DNA from: Paenibacillus rigui
Lineage (GTDB): Bacteria; Bacillota; Bacilli; Paenibacillales; NBRC-103111
Length of the DNA stretch: 64,000 nt
Assembly: GCF_002234615.1 (NCBI RefSeq)
Contig: NZ_NMQW01000002.1
Span: 248,001 to 312,000 of the forward strand
Direction: 5' to 3'
Shown here: one piece after another, positions 1 to 8,450 of the stretch
How the letters are laid out: each line of letters begins with the position of its first letter
Position numbering within the stretch: the stretch's first letter is position 1
Program-made: the position numbers and the translations under genes
The notes under the pieces: model-generated
The model's input: only the letters and a program-made list of their open reading frames with translations
Database searches by the model: none
Told to the model about the DNA's origin: nothing

Positions 1-1
1 T

Positions 2-370
2 GTGCTCATACCATTGCTCACAAAACTGCGGACGGCAGAAGCTCAAGTCCTATCCTCTTACCTGGACACGTTTCATTTCGTCGTACGCTTATCCAAGCAT
101 TCCGGGCACGTGCTCGTGTTTTCCGGACTTTTACTCTTATGGCTTGGAGGCTGGCCTTGGGACACCCCATGGATTGCGGGTACATTCATCGTCCTGTTCG
201 CTTCATTATTCTTCATGGCCCGCGCTTTCTCACCGACTATCCGCCGACTCCGGCAGCCCGATCATGACCGTGCTCCGCTCGTCCGTAAGCTATCAAAAGC
301 ACTGTACTTATATATGTTCATTTTATTCGTCATGTTATGGCTCATGATTATGAAACCGGCTTTATGGTGA
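2..370 (+). CDS. membrane protein, C-terminal part (DUF2269-like)
   Basis: The reading frame is open at the window edge, so only the C-terminal part (about 122 residues from an internal GTG) is seen. It shows three hydrophobic stretches separated by short charged loops, and ends with a helix closing in WLMIMKPALW. Small membrane proteins of the DUF2269 family typically end in a similar way (W-L-M-x-x-K-P), and that is the only basis for the family name. No catalytic motif is visible. It is the only plus-strand gene in this stretch and is followed at once by a hairpin terminator. The function is unknown; the family call is tentative, while the coding status is fairly secure from its hydrophobic periodicity. 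Confidence 0.55.
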   Translation: MLIPLLTKLRTAEAQVLSSYLDTFHFVVRLSKHSGHVLVFSGLLLLWLGGWPWDTPWIAGTFIVLFASLFFMARAFSPTIRRLRQPDHDRAPLVRKLSKALYLYMFILFVMLWLMIMKPALW

Positions 371-391
371 ACAAGTCACCGAAGCCGGTTT
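353..391. terminator. hairpin terminator, probably bidirectional
   Basis: The arms AAACCGGCTT and AAGCCGGTTT pair perfectly, and an inner GGTGA/TCACC pair extends the stem around a 5-base loop. It overlaps the stop of the plus-strand membrane protein gene and lies just downstream of the minus-strand Dabb gene, so it fits a shared terminator between convergent genes. Confidence 0.7.
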
Positions 392-408
392 ATTTGTGTG
401 AAAAGATA

Positions 409-699
409 TTAAGACTGGTAATCGACGCAGATGCTTGTGCCATCCAGCACTTGCTTCATGTGAGCCTTCACTTCTACGTGGATCGGATGATTGTCGTACG
501 TCTGCAAATCTTCGAAGGAATCAAATCGGGTGGTCAGGGCGATGTCATAGGATCTTTCCTGACGAAGCTCATCGATTCCTACTTCAATATGCTTCAAGAC
601 AGAAATTTTGCCTTCCATGTTCTTCAGTACTTGAGCCGTTGCCTGAATCGCTTCCGGACTGCGGTCCTTTAGTTTGAAAAATACGATATGAGTTACCAT
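409..699 (-). CDS. Dabb family (stress-responsive A/B barrel) protein
   Basis: This is a 96-residue protein of the Dabb fold: it begins MVTHIVFFKLKDRS, has the central helix with regularly spaced charged residues, and contains the NHPIHVEV segment typical of the family, where the paired strands and conserved histidines form a small dimeric barrel. Length matches single-domain members (95-105 residues). Family members are small soluble proteins of unclear function, some of them stress-induced. A strong ribosome binding site (AAGGGGAAG) precedes the ATG. It is monocistronic, between the ABC-F gene and the shared terminator. No substrate can be read from the sequence. Confidence 0.85.
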   Translation of the reverse strand: MVTHIVFFKLKDRSPEAIQATAQVLKNMEGKISVLKHIEVGIDELRQERSYDIALTTRFDSFEDLQTYDNHPIHVEVKAHMKQVLDGTSICVDYQS

Positions 700-747
700 G
701 GATCATCTTCCCCTTATCTGCTGTGAATTTGGAATATTGAAAAAGGA

Positions 748-2307
748 CTATTGGTGAACGGGGTCATGAGACCAGGATTCGACGTCCCACACCTTCGTTA
801 CCCAATCCTCATAAAAATCAGGTTCGTGACAAACGAGCAGGATGGTCCCTTTGTATTCCTGCAAAGCCCGCTTCAGCTCTTCCTTAGCCACAATATCCAG
901 ATGATTCGTCGGCTCGTCAAACAAAATCCAGTTGCTTTCCCGCATGAGAAGCTTGCACAAACGAACCTTCGCCTGCTCACCACCGCTCAGCATACTCATC
1001 GGTCGTGTAATATGCTCATTCGTTAAGCCGCAGCGGGCTAAAGCGGCACGAACCTCGTGTTGATTCATATGGGAAAATTCATTCCATACATCATCGATCG
1101 GCGTCTGGTTCTGTGCTTTCACTTCTTGTTCAAAGTAGGCCGGGTATAAATAATCACCCAGGTACGTTTTCCCGCTGTAAGAAGGGATTTTGCCGAGAAT
1201 GGTTTTGAGCAGCGTCGATTTGCCGACTCCGTTGCAGCCCACGATAGCAATCTTGTCTCCCCGCTCGATCGTCACATTCATCTTGGGTAAAAGAGCCCGG
1301 TCATAGCCGATTTCCAGGTCCTTGCCTTCAAAAACAGTCTTCCCGCTCGCACGGGTTTCCTTAAATACAAACGTAGGCTTGGGAGCCGTCTCGGGACGAT
1401 CGATTCTTTCGATTCGCTCAAGCTGCTTCTCCCGACTCTTCGCTCGAGTGGAGGTCGAGTAACGCGCTTTATTCCGTTGAATGAAATCTTCCTGCTTCTT
1501 GATATATTCCTGCTGCTTCTCATACGCGTCAATATGCTGCTGCTTATTGATGTCGGCCATCTGTAGAAACTTCTCATAGTTTGCACTGTACCGTGTCAAT
1601 TTGGAAAATTCCAAATGGTAAATAACATTGACCACTTTGTTCATAAATTCCGTATCATGGGAAATCAGAATGAAAGCATACGGGTAGTTTTGCAAGTAAT
1701 TCGTTAACCACTCGATATGCTCCACATCCAAATAGTTCGTCGGCTCATCCAGAAGCAGTGCTGTAGGCTGCTCTAGGAGCAGCTTGGCCAAAAGCACCTT
1801 CGTCCGCTGCCCACCGCTCAGTTGGGATACATCACGGTCCAGTCCGATAGCGTTAAGTCCAAGACCGTTAGCCATCTCCTCGACTTTGACATCGAGTAAA
1901 TAAAAGCCGCTGCTTTCAAGCCGATCCTGTATTTCTCCCATCTGCTCCAGCAATAATTCAAGCTGGTCCGGATCAGCTTCTGCCATCTGTTCCGTAATAC
2001 GCATCATTTCCTTCTCCTGCTCATAGAGAGGAAGGAACGCATCCTTCAGCACATCGCGAATGGTTTGTCCCGGTGTCAGCTTCGTGTGCTGGTCCAGATA
2101 GCTATACTGAACGCGAGGCGTCCATTCGACCCGTCCTTCATCTTTTAGCAGCTGTCCTGTCAATATATTCATCAGTGTCGATTTACCTACGCCGTTGGCA
2201 CCAACTAAGCCGACATGCTCACCGGCCAGCAATCGGAAGGATACTTGTTTGAATAGTACCCGGCCGCCGAAGCTGTGGCTTAGACCTTCTACAGTCAACA
2301 AACTCAT
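748..2307 (-). CDS. yfmM: ABC-F family ATPase (YfmM-like)
   Basis: This soluble protein has two ABC ATPase cassettes and no membrane domain, the hallmark of ABC-F translation factors that act in the ribosomal E site. The first cassette has Walker A GANGVGKST near residue 36, signature LSGGQ and Walker B LLLDEPTNYLD; the second has GCNGVGKST, LSGGE and ILFDEPTNHLD. The two are joined by a long charged linker (KQQHIDAYEKQQEYIKKQ) that corresponds to the P-site tRNA interaction motif. The start at MSLLTVEGLSHSF gives about 519 residues, the usual length for the YfmM group; an ATG 24 bases upstream has no ribosome binding site, whereas AGGAG lies 14 bases before the chosen start. Whether it protects against antibiotics or is a housekeeping factor cannot be told. 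Confidence 0.9.
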   Translation of the reverse strand: MSLLTVEGLSHSFGGRVLFKQVSFRLLAGEHVGLVGANGVGKSTLMNILTGQLLKDEGRVEWTPRVQYSYLDQHTKLTPGQTIRDVLKDAFLPLYEQEKEMMRITEQMAEADPDQLELLLEQMGEIQDRLESSGFYLLDVKVEEMANGLGLNAIGLDRDVSQLSGGQRTKVLLAKLLLEQPTALLLDEPTNYLDVEHIEWLTNYLQNYPYAFILISHDTEFMNKVVNVIYHLEFSKLTRYSANYEKFLQMADINKQQHIDAYEKQQEYIKKQEDFIQRNKARYSTSTRAKSREKQLERIERIDRPETAPKPTFVFKETRASGKTVFEGKDLEIGYDRALLPKMNVTIERGDKIAIVGCNGVGKSTLLKTILGKIPSYSGKTYLGDYLYPAYFEQEVKAQNQTPIDDVWNEFSHMNQHEVRAALARCGLTNEHITRPMSMLSGGEQAKVRLCKLLMRESNWILFDEPTNHLDIVAKEELKRALQEYKGTILLVCHEPDFYEDWVTKVWDVESWSHDPVHQ

Positions 2308-2358
2308 TGCCTTATTATGTTCTCCTGTCATTTGATATCGAATAGACAGTTTATTATA

Positions 2359-3234
2359 TCACTTTCTCCAGGTCACGGGGAGTAGCATGTGCAAATTTTT
2401 CATTCGATGCCAAATACGCTGACCTGCAGACAAATGGGAATGAAGCGGACGCAGCAGCATCACGCTGATATTGTCTATCGCTTGGCTGTCCAGCGCCGAA
2501 TCCACCAGTCTTTCGCTAAGCTGCTGCAAGTCAGACTTGGAAAGCTCCGCCTGCCGCAGGATAGAGGCAATTCTCGAATTCGGAAGCCGATCGTACAAGC
2601 CGTCACTGCACAATAAGAACAAGTGATTCGGATCGTAAAACCCTCTTCTCTTTACAAGCTTAGGGCAATCCTGCAAACCCAGGCTTTGCAGCAATACATG
2701 CCGTTTCGCATGGTTGCGTGCCGCTTCCCTGGATATCCGCCGTTTGCGTACCTGCTCGGCGGTCCAGGTTTGATCCTTCGTCAATTGCATGAACGGGGAG
2801 AGCCTTGAACCAAATTGATAAATACGGCAGTCCCCCACATGACATACATAATAAGTTTCGCGCAGCAGAAACAGCAGGGTCAGTGTCGTTCCCATCTGAG
2901 TCCCCGCTTCTTTACCAAGCTGCAGCAGCTGTATATTGATATCATAAAATAGACGCTCTACCGATGCATCCAGCTGTGACCATATATCTTTCAGCTCCAG
3001 TATTCCGCTGAGCCGGGTATCCAGCCACTGCCTGACACCCTCAATCGCACAATCACTTGCCAAGCTGCCATCACCGATGCCACCCATCCCATCCGCAATG
3101 ACTGCTACGGCATAAGGCTCCCCCTCATTGGTAGCCCCGATCCGAAGGAGGGAGCGGTCATCATTCCGAGTTCCAAACCAGCCGGCGTGTGTTGCCACAC
3201 CATATTGCCAATGCACGGCGAATGTTGTTTTCAA
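2359..3234 (-). CDS. PP2C-type Ser/Thr protein phosphatase
   Basis: This is a metal-dependent protein phosphatase. The metal-binding motifs appear in order: RNDD near residue 23, DGMGG near 48, GTT, GDCR, DQTW, CSDGL and DNIS near the C terminus. It has no transmembrane segment, so it should act in the cytoplasm on phospho-Ser/Thr proteins. The likely TTG start lies 2 bases beyond the stop of the FHA gene, with GGGG as a weak ribosome binding site and probable translational coupling. It is the last gene of the Tad operon; the ABC-F gene begins only 51 bases further on and could be a read-through target. A PP2C next to an FHA phosphopeptide reader suggests phosphorylation control of the pilus. 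No kinase gene is in the window. Confidence 0.88.
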   Translation of the reverse strand: MKTTFAVHWQYGVATHAGWFGTRNDDRSLLRIGATNEGEPYAVAVIADGMGGIGDGSLASDCAIEGVRQWLDTRLSGILELKDIWSQLDASVERLFYDINIQLLQLGKEAGTQMGTTLTLLFLLRETYYVCHVGDCRIYQFGSRLSPFMQLTKDQTWTAEQVRKRRISREAARNHAKRHVLLQSLGLQDCPKLVKRRGFYDPNHLFLLCSDGLYDRLPNSRIASILRQAELSKSDLQQLSERLVDSALDSQAIDNISVMLLRPLHSHLSAGQRIWHRMKNLHMLLPVTWRK

Positions 3235-3236
3235 CC

Positions 3237-4916
3237 TTACGACCCCATTTTAAATTGAAATTCCGTCGTTATCAGCTTTACTATATCACCTTCCTTAAGA
3301 GAATACATCTGGTACGGCACTAATAATTCACCATTAACATAGGTTCCGTTTCGGGAACCCAAATCTTTTACATGAAAACAACCGTCCTCCCTTACAATTT
3401 CCATGTGCATTCTGGATACTCCCACTTCGTCATGCTCGAAATCAACCTCTTGTCCCCCTCTCCCCACGACGAAAATATCCTTGTGGAGAATAACCTTATT
3501 CTCAGTACCTTGCTCCTTATATAGCAGATACGGAAAAGCTGAAGCGGACGATACAGAAGCCGGCTTTAGCAGTACGGTTGCTTCTCTTTCATTAAGCAGC
3601 GTTGTCCGATTCTCAATCAGATGGTAATAGGAGCTGCCTTCCTGAGATTTCGTTGCAGTGTGAGCAGGCTCCACCGACGCATTCAAGCGGGCTTGGAGTC
3701 GAGTATTCGCGGCCTCAGAGGCAGCCGTTGCTTCATTGACTGGAAACACAGGGAGCCTTGCATCAAGAACCGGAACCGGCTCCGAAACGCCGGAGCCCGA
3801 TAAGCCTGGTACAGAACTAACCGCAAGCTCCTTACTCTTGTCCGCCGTCTTCCATAGAAACAAAACAATGTATACCAAGTCTCCCAACAGCAGCGTCAGT
3901 CCGGAACAGATCAAGAGCCATGATTCCGTGCTGTGCTCTAAGTACAACCTCCAAATGAGGCATAAGCTAAGAGCACCGATAAGAAATGCCGGCAGTCTTC
4001 GTTTTTTCATGACAGGTTCATCAGGAGAAGCTGCTTGTACTGAAGAATGCGATTCGTCCAAAGAAAAGGAATGAAACAAGGATAGAGGATCAGGCGCAGG
4101 TGAGGTCCCTATCTCTTTCTTCATTTTAAGGGATGGAACAGCATCTCCCATTTCTTCCCCAGTATTTGCATATTTCGTTGAATCAGGGTAGATGACAGCC
4201 TGTCTTACAGGTATTCGCTCCGCTTCTCCACCTCCATAGGGATCAGCACCTGGAGAATACAAATATTCAGGATTCCATTCCGGACTGCTGGTTGGCTGGC
4301 CCGATTTAATGGTTTTGCCCTTCTTCTCTCCCCCCAGCTGGGTCATATGCTTCAACAATATTCCTTTTAGTGTCGGTAAATTAAACGTATCGTCCATAAG
4401 ATAGCTCATCACTTCCTGATAGCCGCTGCCCTGCAGCTCCGTCACTTTATGCACGAGCCTGGACAGCAGATGCTGCAAATCCACTTGTATGGCGTGTTTA
4501 TCTATCAGGGTTTGTTTAGGCAAATAAGTTAAATACAGATCCGTCAGATGGTCACCACAATAAATATACTCTTCTTTTAGAACGTAGTACCCGTCTTGAA
4601 GCATGTAGTTTCCGCTTTCCAGCAACACCTCGACAATGCTATACAGCAGCTCGAACATTTGCTTGATAGAGATCATTTCTGCACGAAGAACATAGTTCAG
4701 TTTTCTTTTCCCGCTAATATTGTAAAAAAGCTTTACGGATTGATCGAGTTCTTCTACCTGCAGATCCAGAAGTTTTGGAATTTTATTGTTCAACAGCATC
4801 GTTAGCTGAAATGCCGATAGTTCCTCCCGCTTCAGACCTTCTTTAGCAGATAGCACCATAAAGTGGCCGTTTCTCGTTATATAATCCACCTGTAGACCAT
4901 ATATGGACGGCTGCAT
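3237..4916 (-). CDS. DUF6382-FHA membrane protein of the Tad operon
   Basis: A 559-residue protein in three parts. Residues 1-195 form an N-terminal domain resembling DUF6382. A low-complexity linker follows, then two membrane helices at about 308-327 and 332-355. The C terminus (about 480-559) is a canonical FHA domain with GRGG, SRMHME and GSRNGTYVNG, which binds phosphothreonine peptides. By the charge pattern both termini face the cytoplasm. The start is chosen at MQPSIYG because AGGGAGGG lies 8 bases upstream; a longer frame reads into the prepilin peptidase gene without a ribosome binding site. It sits between the peptidase and PP2C genes in one operon. Inference: it recruits a phosphorylated Tad component to the membrane. 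The N-terminal domain may be a degenerate kinase fold, which I cannot test here. Confidence 0.85.
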   Translation of the reverse strand: MQPSIYGLQVDYITRNGHFMVLSAKEGLKREELSAFQLTMLLNNKIPKLLDLQVEELDQSVKLFYNISGKRKLNYVLRAEMISIKQMFELLYSIVEVLLESGNYMLQDGYYVLKEEYIYCGDHLTDLYLTYLPKQTLIDKHAIQVDLQHLLSRLVHKVTELQGSGYQEVMSYLMDDTFNLPTLKGILLKHMTQLGGEKKGKTIKSGQPTSSPEWNPEYLYSPGADPYGGGEAERIPVRQAVIYPDSTKYANTGEEMGDAVPSLKMKKEIGTSPAPDPLSLFHSFSLDESHSSVQAASPDEPVMKKRRLPAFLIGALSLCLIWRLYLEHSTESWLLICSGLTLLLGDLVYIVLFLWKTADKSKELAVSSVPGLSGSGVSEPVPVLDARLPVFPVNEATAASEAANTRLQARLNASVEPAHTATKSQEGSSYYHLIENRTTLLNEREATVLLKPASVSSASAFPYLLYKEQGTENKVILHKDIFVVGRGGQEVDFEHDEVGVSRMHMEIVREDGCFHVKDLGSRNGTYVNGELLVPYQMYSLKEGDIVKLITTEFQFKMGS

Positions 4917-4936
4917 GGATATACCCTCCCTTTTTC

Positions 4937-5449
4937 TTAGACAACATTCATATATACGGTTACAGCTGCAGGCAGCACGGCCCACATCATCGGAAATCGT
5001 AAATGGTGAGAGGAAGTACTATAGGACTTCCAGTGGGAAACACTTCGAAAAGATATCAATTGCAAAAGGACGAAATAGATGCGGGCAAAGCACGCTCTTC
5101 CTTCTTTGCGCCACAATAATATGATGATTGCAGCAACAGCTGCATACCATAAGGAAAACATCAAGCTTTGGATAACAAAGACGCCGCCGTTCAAGGCACC
5201 GATGGCTGCGAACAGCTTCACATCTCCAGCACCTACCGCCCGGACAATGTACAAAATCATCATGGGAACCAGGCCCAGGCTTGTCCCAAGAAGAGCTTCC
5301 TTCAAACCAGGCCAACCGGATAGCCAACCGTGCAGCGCAATACCCAAAAGCCACCCTCCCGCTGTGATTGTATTCGGAATTTTTTGTACCCGCACATCAT
5401 TTACGAAGGCTGCAACCAGCATGATAGCTGTAATCCAAATGTATATCAT
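4937..5449 (-). CDS. tadV: prepilin peptidase (TadV/CpaA, A24 family)
   Basis: This 170-residue polytopic membrane protein carries the A24 aspartate motifs: the first aspartate in FVNDVRVQKIPN and the second in GAGDVKLFAAIG. It is the short form without the N-methylation domain, as in Tad/Flp systems. It cleaves the leader from Flp-type pilins and pseudopilins after a glycine before the hydrophobic helix. The ATG is supported by GGGGGGACAGG just upstream and overlaps the stop of the preceding TadE-like gene by four bases, so it is co-translated with the pseudopilins it should process. The fourth hydrophobic segment and a C-terminal extension after the catalytic core are somewhat divergent. 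Confidence 0.88.
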   Translation of the reverse strand: MIYIWITAIMLVAAFVNDVRVQKIPNTITAGGWLLGIALHGWLSGWPGLKEALLGTSLGLVPMMILYIVRAVGAGDVKLFAAIGALNGGVFVIQSLMFSLWYAAVAAIIILLWRKEGRACFARIYFVLLQLISFRSVSHWKSYSTSSHHLRFPMMWAVLPAAVTVYMNVV

Positions 5450-6207
5450 CCTGTCCCCCCGATCCACGCCCGTTCGAGCGCTCTTTTCCTGATAACCATC
5501 ACCTTATGAAAAAAAGGGACAATAAGCGGCACCTCGTACTGTGCTTCGATTCCGATAAACACCTGATCTTTTTTGTTCAAATCCGGCAGAATGACATGGA
5601 TAACCTTAATTTTATCCGATCGAAGACGGGATTTATTAGCATACAATACTACGATAGGCGTCACAGCATCGTTTAAAAGCGGTTTATACGCTGCCTCTAT
5701 GCTCTGCTTGGCTTCCTCTGTTCCCGCCTGAGCTGACGCTTCAAGCTGTTGCCGATGCATGCGTTCCCACTCCATCAGCTTAATGACCGGATCCGGAATA
5801 AATCTTTCGTAATCTTCCACAAATTGCTCGCTATCCTCCGCTGTTTGCTTCACAGATTCAATTTGACCTAAGGCCCTATCCATCCAACTATTTGCCGCAC
5901 TTTGCTCCCATTTTCCTTTGGCTTGCTGATACAGCAAATCAACAGGATACATGTGGGTAGCAACGACCTTTGTCGTTTCAGATACCGCGGATTGAAGCGC
6001 CATTTCAGCGATGGATACTTGGACGAAAGCAATCAGCATAAAAATAAACGACAAAAACAAAGGCAGCACCAATGCGGCTTCCAATACAATACTTCCCTCA
6101 TCGCTCCTTATTTTTCTGAGCCTGCCCGAGTGTCTGTGTTTGAACCTGTTCAGTACGCCATCACTCCTGTTTTTGTTAAATAACAACGTCCAGCCTTCAC
6201 TTGACAA
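5446..6207 (-). CDS. TadE-like pseudopilin 2
   Basis: The N terminus carries a prepilin-like site, SDEGSIVLEAALVLPLF, with glycine at -1 and glutamate at +5, followed by one long membrane helix; the rest (about 200 residues) is a soluble, helix-rich domain. This is the TadE/TadF pattern of minor pseudopilins in Tad pili. The start is uncertain. The frame opens at TTG 6207, a TTG at 6186 follows GAAGG, and a perfect AGGAG sits 10 bases before a CTG at 6153 that overlaps the stop of the upstream gene. It overlaps the TadG-like gene and is followed by the prepilin peptidase. No other domain is recognised. Confidence 0.8.
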   Translation of the reverse strand: MSSEGWTLLFNKNRSDGVLNRFKHRHSGRLRKIRSDEGSIVLEAALVLPLFLSFIFMLIAFVQVSIAEMALQSAVSETTKVVATHMYPVDLLYQQAKGKWEQSAANSWMDRALGQIESVKQTAEDSEQFVEDYERFIPDPVIKLMEWERMHRQQLEASAQAGTEEAKQSIEAAYKPLLNDAVTPIVVLYANKSRLRSDKIKVIHVILPDLNKKDQVFIGIEAQYEVPLIVPFFHKVMVIRKRALERAWIGGTG

Positions 6208-8450
6208 CGATGCAGCCCCGTCTCACCCAAGATTCTCATGATCCCGGGGAGAAACCACAGCTTGACCGATGTTGTCGAAGTCCCCGAGACATACGTACTG
6301 CCCTGCTGAAGCTCCACTCCTGTATTCAATTGAATAAGCGATTGCATACGGGCCAAAAGCACCTGATCCCGGCTGTGGAGAAGAAAAAAGATACGCAGAT
6401 AGTCCTTATAATTCAAATCAAGCAGATCGCCAAACTTGGAGGACAACGGCACGGCTTCCCCTGCAACAAGCTTCGTCATATCAAGTTGAGCTCGAATAGC
6501 CCCCTCAGAGACGGCTGCAAGAAATACGAGCAATGGCGATCCCACATTCAACGCTTCATTGCGCGGCTCCAACAACGCTTCAGCCGTACGAATCGCAAGA
6601 CGGAAAGCAAACATCTCGGCATACGCTTTCGAGTAATTTCCGGCACATGAACTGCTGCCATACAATAGATATTCGAGCTCCTGCTTCACAAGCGCATGAG
6701 TTTCAGGCTGGGAAGGCTCATTCGACGTTCGGAGTTTGCCGTTCCGGTCCTTCTCCAATCCTAAAGTGCGATAGCTGAACTTGCTTACTGCAAACTCATC
6801 CACATAAAACTCGTCCCTGACATCCACCAGAAGATCCGAAAACGAGGAAATCAGTTTCATGGCGCTGAAGCCTGCCTTATCCGCATTGTCAAAATCTAAA
6901 TTAGGTACAGGCTGTGCGAGATCCTTGCCCTGGTTCAATTCCATATAGGTCTGGTAATAGCCCTTGCTTCCGCTTGAAGGGTCTCCTTGAAGCTCCTTGT
7001 ACAAAGCATCGAAGGGGTCCGACGAGCTTATTAAGCTGCAATTGTTTAAGGCCCGCGTCACTTGATCCAAGGCCGGCTGCGCCTTGGCACGCTGCTCCTG
7101 CTTTGCTTTGGCTACTTGGGCTGCATGCTGGGTGCGCGCCGCTTCCTTCGTCCCTTGTGCCGCAAAAAGCTCATCAGCTTGCCGTGCAAAAGCTTGAATG
7201 GTATCATCCGCGTTGCGGTAGCTCTGCGAGTCGAAAAAGATGACCCGGCTGAGTTGGGCTTGCAGCCCGGTAAACAGCGCGACGGCGGAAGCCGCTTTAC
7301 TGCCGTAATCGTCCAATTCCTGACGACTCATCAACGGTATGGCCTGGAACACTTTATTTGCAGCATAATCCGCTCCCGTTGAGTTTGCTTTCAATTCAGC
7401 GTTCAGCTTGTCATTCACACTTTTCGCCTCATTTAAGGCGGTATCGAACTTATTTAGCAGCTCCTTAAGCTCCGATGCGTCAGAGGTAGACTTCAATTTC
7501 AACATCGCCAGCAGCTCTGCATATTTAATTAAATCATCCAGCAGCTGTTCCAAATCACTTATCTTGGATTGTACGTCCGCAGCCTGTTCTTCAAGACGAT
7601 CCTTTGTTTCGTACAACCTATCGAGCGTGTTAGACGCGTTCGAACCGGCGCTTACTAATGAACGGATATCCTTCTTTACGTCCTTAATATCAGCTTTCAG
7701 CTCCTTCAGCTGCTGATCGGCGTCTTTCAAGGCTTGCTTCGTTTCATCAACCGTATGGATGCCAATTTTACCGCTTAGCTCATTTAAATCCGCCAACTGT
7801 CTTTGATAAAACGGGTGGATTGCCGTTGCTTTCTGATGAATTGCGGTCCATTCTTTCCACGCCAGATCCAGTTGGGTGTCCCTTTGATCCAATAAGGCTT
7901 CAACTTGTGCGGAGCGTTCAGCAAATCTTGAGCCTTGATCCATGGTAAAAGCCAGCCCAGTTTTCTTGAACTTGTCCGCAATTTCAAGTGAATATGCGAG
8001 AGGAGCGCGATATTTCATTTCCTCGAGCACCTGCTTTTTAAAAACTGTATGATTCGCAAGTGAATACATCGGAGTCAAGCTCGAGCTGTCCTTCTCCAAC
8101 CGTTGGTCTATATACTGAAATGTATTGTTCCGCACCGATGCGGACATATTCCCGTCAACGGTCTCAAGAAAAAGCTTGTTCGACGTGTCCAGCTCCTCGG
8201 TCAAGCCATACAATCCATACGCATGCAATGAAGGAGAAAAAGCGGAGAGGCTGGACCTCACGCCTGTTTTGACGGCATTTTCCGCCTCTTTCTCCGCCAC
8301 TTTAATTCTTGAAAAATCAATCAGCAGTGCACAAAACAAAAAGATCGGGACCAAGATCAACACAAAATAAAGCGAGATCGCCCCTTGCTGCTCTGCCAGC
8401 CATCGCTTCAGCAGCTTCAAATCTTCTCCATCCCCCTCCGATGTTCTCAT
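6150..8450 (-). CDS. large TadG-like pilus-assembly protein with coiled coil
   Basis: A protein of about 766 residues with one N-terminal hydrophobic helix (AISLYFVLILVPIFLFCALL) followed by a mostly extracytoplasmic region, including a long coiled coil around residues 220-370 rich in K, E, L and Q. The pre-helix segment is QQGAISLY, so the glutamate at +5 needed for prepilin cleavage is absent; it is probably a membrane-anchored accessory protein, not a processed pilin. In Gram-positive Tad loci a large protein of this kind (TadG/DUF5702-like) usually accompanies TadE genes. The ATG overlaps the upstream stop (ATGA) but lacks a good ribosome binding site; a TTG at 8420, preceded by GGAGGGGG and GGAG, is a good alternative start. 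Confidence 0.75.
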   Translation of the reverse strand: MRTSEGDGEDLKLLKRWLAEQQGAISLYFVLILVPIFLFCALLIDFSRIKVAEKEAENAVKTGVRSSLSAFSPSLHAYGLYGLTEELDTSNKLFLETVDGNMSASVRNNTFQYIDQRLEKDSSSLTPMYSLANHTVFKKQVLEEMKYRAPLAYSLEIADKFKKTGLAFTMDQGSRFAERSAQVEALLDQRDTQLDLAWKEWTAIHQKATAIHPFYQRQLADLNELSGKIGIHTVDETKQALKDADQQLKELKADIKDVKKDIRSLVSAGSNASNTLDRLYETKDRLEEQAADVQSKISDLEQLLDDLIKYAELLAMLKLKSTSDASELKELLNKFDTALNEAKSVNDKLNAELKANSTGADYAANKVFQAIPLMSRQELDDYGSKAASAVALFTGLQAQLSRVIFFDSQSYRNADDTIQAFARQADELFAAQGTKEAARTQHAAQVAKAKQEQRAKAQPALDQVTRALNNCSLISSSDPFDALYKELQGDPSSGSKGYYQTYMELNQGKDLAQPVPNLDFDNADKAGFSAMKLISSFSDLLVDVRDEFYVDEFAVSKFSYRTLGLEKDRNGKLRTSNEPSQPETHALVKQELEYLLYGSSSCAGNYSKAYAEMFAFRLAIRTAEALLEPRNEALNVGSPLLVFLAAVSEGAIRAQLDMTKLVAGEAVPLSSKFGDLLDLNYKDYLRIFFLLHSRDQVLLARMQSLIQLNTGVELQQGSTYVSGTSTTSVKLWFLPGIMRILGETGLHRCQVKAGRCYLTKTGVMAY

